Shown here: piece after piece, positions 58,406 through 64,000 of the stretch
Layout of the letters: every line of letters starts with the position of its first letter
Numbering within the stretch: the stretch's first letter is position 1
NCBI RefSeq assembly: GCF_022581195.2
Contig: NC_061456.1
Span: 7,070,501-7,134,500, forward strand
Direction of reading: 5' to 3'
Source: Helicoverpa zea
Lineage: Eukaryota > Arthropoda > Insecta > Lepidoptera > Noctuidae
Length of the DNA: 64,000 bases
Notes under the pieces: generated by a model
Databases searched by the model: none
What the model was told of the DNA's origin: nothing
The model's input: the letters and a program-made list of their open reading frames with translations, nothing else
Translations under genes and position numbers: made by a program

Positions 58406-60765
58406 ATGCGCGTCTTTTTGGTAAGTGTCAAGTGTCGTGACATTGTTGTTAATATCTAGAGTGCATGTCTTTGTGGTGTAATTTTTTGCGAGACATTAAG
58501 TGCGAATAAAGTTTAACAGTTATTATAAAGTATTAACTTAATTTATGAGGATATTAGCGTCCGATCTTTGATTTTTTATAATTTATGTGATATATAAATT
58601 AATTGATTAGTGGTGCTTGTGGTTAAAATTATTTAATGTTTGTTTCAGGTGGTGTGTCTGTCCCTGACAGTCGCCCTTGCGGCTGACTTACCAAAGTACG
58701 TTGAACTGGATATAGTGTATTTACTTTTAAGTGCAAAAGTACTGGGAAAATTAAAAAGGAAAAAGCAAAGTAAAACAATTGCCCATCAACCAGAAATCAT
58801 CACTGAAAAATTATTAAAATAAAAGCTGAACACATTTTAATTTTCACAGCACTTTTACGTACCTTAACGACTTTATAGTCATCAATGAAAGGGGTGAAAC
58901 TATACCTCTAAACACACTCACTCAATAAAAAAGACAACCGCTTTCATGAACCAAAATCTACACATAAAGATCAAAAATGAGCTTTACGCTAAACCCTACA
59001 AAGCACAAAATGCATTATTTTACATGAGACTTTATTATCCAGGCCCTACAGTCCGTTCTCGTTCGCGACCACTCGGCGGTACAATTTGTTCTCCACGACC
59101 CCGTCGCCCTACTCCTTCAAGCCTATTCGGTACTACACCACCGTAGCGCCGAAGTACGACGCTTCTGGCCGCGACAGCCTGGGCCGCTACGATCCTAGCC
59201 GCTACGACAACTCTGGCAGATACGTCCCTGACGACTCCGGAAAGTACAAGTAAGTGGAGTATCATCATTTAATTTATTAGGTTTTTGTTGTAAATAAATC
59301 CCTGTAAAATTAATATTTTTGAATTATTGTCAGTTATATTTACGATTCAATATTTCGAGAAATGTAATCAATGAAATCATTCAGAATTATCATCATCCTC
59401 CGAGCATTCGAAATAGTTCAGAATGTAATCTAAAAGTATATTGTTAGAAATTATTCCTACTCATAAATAATATTCTTAAAGGCAATATTAATCGAAAACA
59501 CCCGTACGAAGCGTGGTTTCAGTATAATATTTTCGTGAACGTCGATGATGGCGAAATTGTATTTGGCGAAAATTAATGATTCTGAAAAATTTCGAAGAAC
59601 CTTAGAAACTCATTTTTCAAAAGGGTTCTGCAAAATCTGTGTCTCTCGCCTGTAATTAATTTATGATATAAACCGCGAAAATAACTAAAAGGGCCGGCAT
59701 GAAAACTAAACTTTTTACTGAAAATGACATGATTCTATTCGAAGACACCAGGTGACTAATCATAGGAAATGTATCCATTATGTTTGTACCCTTAACGAAA
59801 ACGAAAGTTGATACCATCATGACCTTGACATCCTAACAATTACTCGTTCTTGTTAACCTTTTTCTAATGTATTCTTGTTTGACGCAGCGGCGACCGCGGT
59901 GACCGTGGTGGTGCGGGTGGATTCTACACCGGATCTGGATCCGCGGGCGGTCCCGGTGGTGCTTACTCCGGATCCGGATCTGCTGGAGGTCCCGGCGGAG
60001 CTTACTCCGGTGCCGGATCCGCGGGCGGTCCCGGCGGTGCTTACAACGGCAACGATGATGCTGGCCGCTACAAGCCTGATGGCAGCGGTGCTTACAAGTA
60101 AGACATCACATTTTATTAATAGTGACAATAGGTATAGACAATATAAAATAAAAATTGAGGAAAAACTTGCTTTCATGAAACCACTATGCTAATTAAAATG
60201 TATAATTTATATGACCAGGAAATGATGGGTAGATCAAATATTAATGTGTGTTAATTAGGATCATTTTAATATGTAACAGTTTGTGACGATTCTTGTTTTG
60301 TTCCTAACTCAATGGTAATTTTATAGCGGTGACCGTGGAGACCGCGGCTCAGCCGGAGGTTTCTACACTGGTGACAAGTCCAGCGGCAGCGGATCTGGTA
60401 GCGGCTCTGGTGTCTTAAGCGGCGCTGGTCTCGGATCTGGTCTTTCAAGTGGACTGGGATCCGCAGCTGCCTCTGGTGCCGGCAAGGTCTCCGCCTCCGT
60501 CGCTGGATCAGGTTACGAATACAAATACGGCATCATCCGTCAGGAGGGTGATGTCAACCCCGAAGGTTACCACTACCTCTATGAAACCGAGAACAAGATC
60601 CTCGCTGAGGAAGCCGGTAAACTGGAGCAGATCGACAGTGAAAACCAGGGTATCAGGGTTAAGGGATTCTTCGAGTACGTCGGCCCCGATGGTGTCACCT
60701 ACAGAGTAGACTACACCGCCGATGAGAATGGATTCGTGCCCTCAGGCGCCCACATTCCCAAGTAA
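58406..60765 (+). CDS. Gly/Ser-rich RR-1 cuticle protein (gene 10)
   Basis: Spliced gene of 305 aa with exons 58406-58420, 58649-58695, 59043-59249, 59888-60097 and 60327-60765. Signal peptide MRVFLVVCLSLTVALA. Exon 3 adds a Tyr/Arg/Ser-rich part with GRYDPSRYDNSGRY units. Exon 4 encodes NGDRGDRGGAGGFYTG and three 13-aa repeats (GSGSAGGPGGAYS type). Exon 5 again begins NGDRGDRGSAGGFYTG, then a Gly/Ser-rich run and the RR-1 domain (about 230-305): NPEGYHYLYETENKIL, VKGFFEYVGPDGVTY, YTADENGFVPSGAHIPK. Introns 2-4 are all phase 2, so exons 3 and 4 are symmetric. An alternative acceptor at 59052 would remove three residues in frame. AATAAA at 60840-60845. Gly-rich repeats are common in cuticle proteins and likely give flexibility or tyrosine cross-linking sites. 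Confidence 0.9.
59820..59828 (-). promoter_or_regulatory. Candidate FTZ-F1 site in intron 3 of gene 10
   Basis: TGACCTTGA, the reverse complement of TCAAGGTCA, again matches YCAAGGYCR. It lies just upstream of exon 4. Chance is possible; no other evidence. Confidence 0.2.
59931..60047 (+). repeat. Coding minisatellite, 39 nt x 3, in gene 10
   Basis: Three in-frame units at 59931-59969, 59970-60008 and 60009-60047, each encoding a version of GSGSAGGPGGAYS. The units differ mostly at silent sites. Confidence 0.9.
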
Positions 60766-60849
60766 ATCTAGTCCAATGGTTCCTCATAAGTTTGGGGATA
60801 TAAATCTCTGCATACTCTGTACCTGTTCTAAATAAGTATAATAAAGATG

Positions 60850-61635
60850 CTACTTGTTACCGTGCTTGTTTTATTTATTGCTGAACACAACACGATAATT
60901 ATCCCCGATACTACTTTATTAGGTTACTAGTTATTAAAAAACGCTCGTAATTTCATGTCAGTTTGACTAGCAATTATATTCTCTTTAGGATGATCATGCG
61001 TCAACCCAATTTATTAGTTTAAAACTTAAAATATTTATTCCTTTCTCTTCTTTTAAATTGTTTCAAATATTATTTCAGGTTTATTGATAAACTCATGCTT
61101 ATTTTGTTATTACTTATTATGGCAGACTTAGTAATGTAGCAGGTTGCTCTCATCACATATTATTGCAGAGTGGGATGCAAGATGCAACATCATAATATTT
61201 ACATACATGTATGGCAATATGCAATCTGCAAAGGGAGAATTTATGATAAAACCTTCAAAAATGCTGGCCTTCAGTATTTTATGCAGTTGGAATATAACGA
61301 GGTCACATTTGACTTATAATGATCAATAAAAATTGAAAATGATAGTCCATCAGCGGCAAGTTTTTAAATAAAACTGTTATTTACTGTCCATTTCAAAGAC
61401 AACAAGGTACTCTAATGACCATAAAAATTTAGTGCGTCATTTTGGGTGCGACGTATACTTTTAATTAATGCACAATATAAAGGTCTCTGTCCACCAGCTT
61501 AGAAACCAAAAGTTTACTCGACGAACTTAAAATGTTTATAATTAGCTGACAAGTGCTGAATCTTTATTTGAAAGGTATATGGATGGTCATAATTGATATA
61601 ATTAGAAATTCTTATAATAGCGTGTTAGATGATTA
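60850..61635. other. Spacer downstream of gene 10
   Basis: AT-rich, no gene or repeat family recognised. Confidence 0.4.
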
Positions 61636-61639
61636 TCGG

Positions 61640-61935
61640 CCCCGGCGGCTGTTCCCATATCAGGAGATAATCCAGCTGCTCAGGATGTATGCCAGCGCAC
61701 AAGCACTTGCGCATACATAGATGCACTCAATATTCCCTCACTCTCATAGGCCGATGGGACAGAAAGACCTGTGAGAGATCAGGAGTAGGTTCGACATGAC
61801 ATTAACGTGGTCTCCGATGCACGAGAGTATCAATCACCAACTTCCAGACTTGACAGTTTTTTGAACCCACAAAGTGATTTTGGTCCGAGCCGGTAATCGA
61901 ACTCGTACCTCATGCACAGATATTCAAATTAAATT
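61640..61935 (-). repeat. tRNA-derived SINE-like repeat
   Basis: On the - strand the block starts near GTGCATGAGGTACGAGTTCG-ATTACC, a good tRNA B-box (GAGTTCGATTACC). It continues through AACTTCCAGACTTGACAG (as seen on +) and ends in CCAGCTGCTCAGGATGTAT and GGCCCCGGCGGCTG (+). Related pieces lie at 35156-36165. Confidence 0.7.
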
Positions 61936-62039
61936 GGACTGTAGGCTCCCCAAATAGACATTGGATGCTTTTAAAATAAAAATTAAATGCTGATAAATTA
62001 GTCCCTATATAATGCATATTCAAAGGCTATCGTACCTGT

Positions 62040-62325
62040 TACTGTTACTGTTACAGCCTTTTTACCGTCCCACTGCTGGGCACAGGCCTCCTCTCACATG
62101 GAGAAGGATTGAGCATTAATCACCACGCTTGCTCAATGCGGGTTGGTGATTTCAGACTTTATAGTCCAGGTTTCCTCAAGATGTTTTCCTTCACCTTTTT
62201 ATCAGCCATTGGTGTCTAAGTATACTTAGAAAGTACATACAAACTTAGAAAAGTTGCATTGGTACTTGTCTGACCCTGGAATCGAACCCACACCCTCATA
62301 CTCGAAAGGTTGGTTGTACCTAATC
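62040..62325 (-). repeat. tRNA-derived SINE
   Basis: On the - strand the head contains a B-box, GGTTCGATTCC, near 62275-62292, with a degenerate A-box further upstream. The tail (+ strand order) has GTCCCACTGCTGGGCACAGG, CTCTCACATGGAGAAGG, GGTTGGTGATTTCAGACTT and AGATGTTTTCCTTCACC. Pieces of the same family lie at 10083-10150, about 26475-26600 and about 47090-47170. This is the best-preserved copy in the window. Confidence 0.8.
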
Positions 62326-63204
62326 ACTTTAAATTATATAAATACGTTATTATTCTGGTTAATATATATTGATTAGCACCAAGAAAAAAATACAATACGC
62401 AAAAATTATAAAAATAATTTTTCAAAAAAAGTAAATAGAACAAAAATGTGCGATAATTATTAGAACACCTTATAAGAGTCAGTCATTACAATCAACGAAA
62501 ATTCTCCCATGAAGACTGACAGCTGACAACTGGTCAAAAGATTCGATACTCCTAACTTTATCTCTGCTTTACACATGATGTTGTAAATTTAATTATGTAA
62601 AAATGACTCCTGTGGACAAACCACTGAATGGATTAATTAGGTTATTTTTTTACAATTCACCACGAAATATCATACGGTATATGGGATAGGATTTCATGTG
62701 ATTTGGTACAACACACCCGATATAATGTAGGCATACTACGGTAAATTCATAAACATAAGAAAAGCTACGAGTTTTTATTTTATTTAGAAAAATGTTATTC
62801 GCGCCTCGACAATGTATTTGTCTTGCACTGTCGTCACTTTACTGAGCGGGCCGAGGGGTTCCCGAAGGGCTGCCGCGGCTCTTTAACACAACGGAGGGAC
62901 ATGTACCGGTTTTAGTCAGTAAACTAATAAGCCTTCACTAACTGAAACCTTACGCTTCCATACAACTTACAGCGGGCTGAGTCCTTTGCAAAAGTATGTA
63001 TCCAATGCGCCAAAGGGAGATCAACTTTTTTTATTTAATTTGTGCATATTACGTAGTCTCGAGTCTAGAGCATTCTAAAACAATACAGTTTAGAGCCTAA
63101 ATGGCTTGTTGCATTAAGCTTGAGAGATGTCGCCGGTTGTCAACAGATGTCAGCACAAACGTTGATTGTCAAACACCTATTTTAGACAAATACCTATATA
63201 TTAT

Positions 63205-63425
63205 AATATATTATACTAGTTTCCGCTAGCGGCTTCCCCGCGTGGTGTGTTGATAAAAAGTAGCCTATGTGTTAATCCAGTGTATCATCTATCTACATAC
63301 CAAATTTCAACCAAATCGATCCAGGCGTTTTTGCGTGAAAAAATAACAAACATCATCCATACGTCATTCACACAAACTTTCACATTTATAATATTTGTAG
63401 GAAGTAGGATTAAAGAATATTCTTT
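63205..63425 (+). repeat. RTE-type LINE 3' tail
   Basis: The block runs from ACTAGTTTCCGCTAGCGGCTT and CCCGCGTGG, through TGATAAAAAGTAGCCTATG and CCAAATTTCAACCAAATCG, to GTAGGAAGTAGGATTAAAG. This is a common short 3' tail of RTE-type LINEs or SINEs using their machinery in moths. A shorter related tail is nested at 48125-48300. Confidence 0.65.
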
Positions 63426-63429
63426 AATC

Positions 63430-64000
63430 ACTTTTTGGAGTGTACTCCACACGCAATGGTCATCTTATTTTATTGGTTTATAGTTTGTTTTTAACTTCTT
63501 AGTTCATGTTTAACTTAGGTATTTGTTTCTATGTTTATACAAGTAGAACTGTATCGCGTTACAGATCAGTTGACATAGACCCTAAAAATATTGACATTTT
63601 GGTTAGTGACCTTCGATTATGGATGCAACGCGACATCTATTAAATATTAAAATTAGTAAAATAAGCATCCTTATCTTCCCTTACGGATCTTATAGTGGTT
63701 AATAGATTCTAATAAGTGGGCGGCCATAAGATCCTCATTGCCAATTAATGAATTAATGTAACTTAATTATCATGTACCCATAATAAATTATTTTGGGTCA
63801 GCCACAAATATTATTTAGGCACAATTAATTATAGGATACACATTATAATTATCGTTTAAATAGCAATTTACAGCACATAAATTAATAATGTTTTTTCGAT
63901 GCACCGTTTAGTCATTCGGTCATTGACGTGTGATCTAATATCACTAGTACATGACTTCCTCTTGGTACATTGAATTTATCGACTATATTTTTTTTATACT
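63430..64000. other. Right edge, no gene seen
   Basis: AT-rich sequence without recognisable gene or repeat. It is unclear whether the cuticle array continues beyond the window. Confidence 0.4.

Noticed and set aside
59035..60176. Frames opposite or alongside the Gly-rich exons of gene 10
   Set aside because: Repetitive composition mirrors the Gly/Ser repeats; no independent coding evidence.
62275..62340. tRNA-like sequence with a B-box on the - strand
   Set aside because: A degenerate A-box and no cloverleaf; it is the head of a tRNA-derived SINE, not a tRNA gene.

Overview
The window looks like nuclear DNA of a moth or butterfly (Lepidoptera). It is AT-rich, has short GT-AG introns, and is scattered with typical lepidopteran repeats: tRNA-derived SINEs, RTE-type LINE tails and hAT, MITE and foldback elements. 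Its genes are a tandem array of insect cuticle proteins. Species cannot be fixed from the sequence alone.

Ten cuticular-protein genes lie head-to-tail, all on the + strand, and I could build a complete intron-exon model for each. All encode a signal peptide and one Rebers-Riddiford chitin-binding domain of the RR-1 (soft cuticle) type. Genes 1-4 (717-1426, 5016-6422, 8083-8985, 11920-12665) are 112-114 aa larval-cuticle-type proteins with three exons and very similar core promoters. Gene 5 (16166-17939) has a Pro/Val-rich N-terminus, a Tyr/Asn-rich tail and a non-coding first exon. Genes 6, 7 and 8 (20936-23757, 27906-28447, 38359-38930) share an EPIPI motif before the domain and a PPxPxxIQxxLxYLAT motif after it. 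Gene 9 (46528-49699) has an Ala/Val-rich N-terminus. Gene 10 (58406-60765) is Gly/Ser-rich with internal repeats. The products are expected to be secreted by epidermis and to bind chitin in the procuticle. Coding exons mostly use C-ending codons, in contrast to the AT-rich surroundings, as expected for highly expressed structural genes.

The spaces between genes, and two introns, are filled with transposable elements. The most striking is a three-level nest at 29694-34974: a non-autonomous hAT-like element (8-bp target duplication) holds an RTE-like LINE on the - strand. That LINE is flanked by an approximately 260-bp direct duplication of hAT sequence and is itself interrupted by a third element with a 4-bp target duplication. 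Others are a related hAT-like element at 2706-3818, a foldback element with about 270-bp inverted repeats and a perfect 9-bp target duplication at 41298-41992, a 960-bp inverted-repeat element at 53020-53979, a 355-bp inverted-repeat element at 50031-50385, and a composite insertion (inverted-repeat element plus LINE remnant plus RTE tail) in intron 2 of gene 9.

Other stretches (about 18.0-20.8 kb, 23.9-27.8 kb, 36.2-38.2 kb, 39.1-41.3 kb, 54.8-58.3 kb) hold no gene I can support. No tRNA, rRNA or CRISPR array was recognised.
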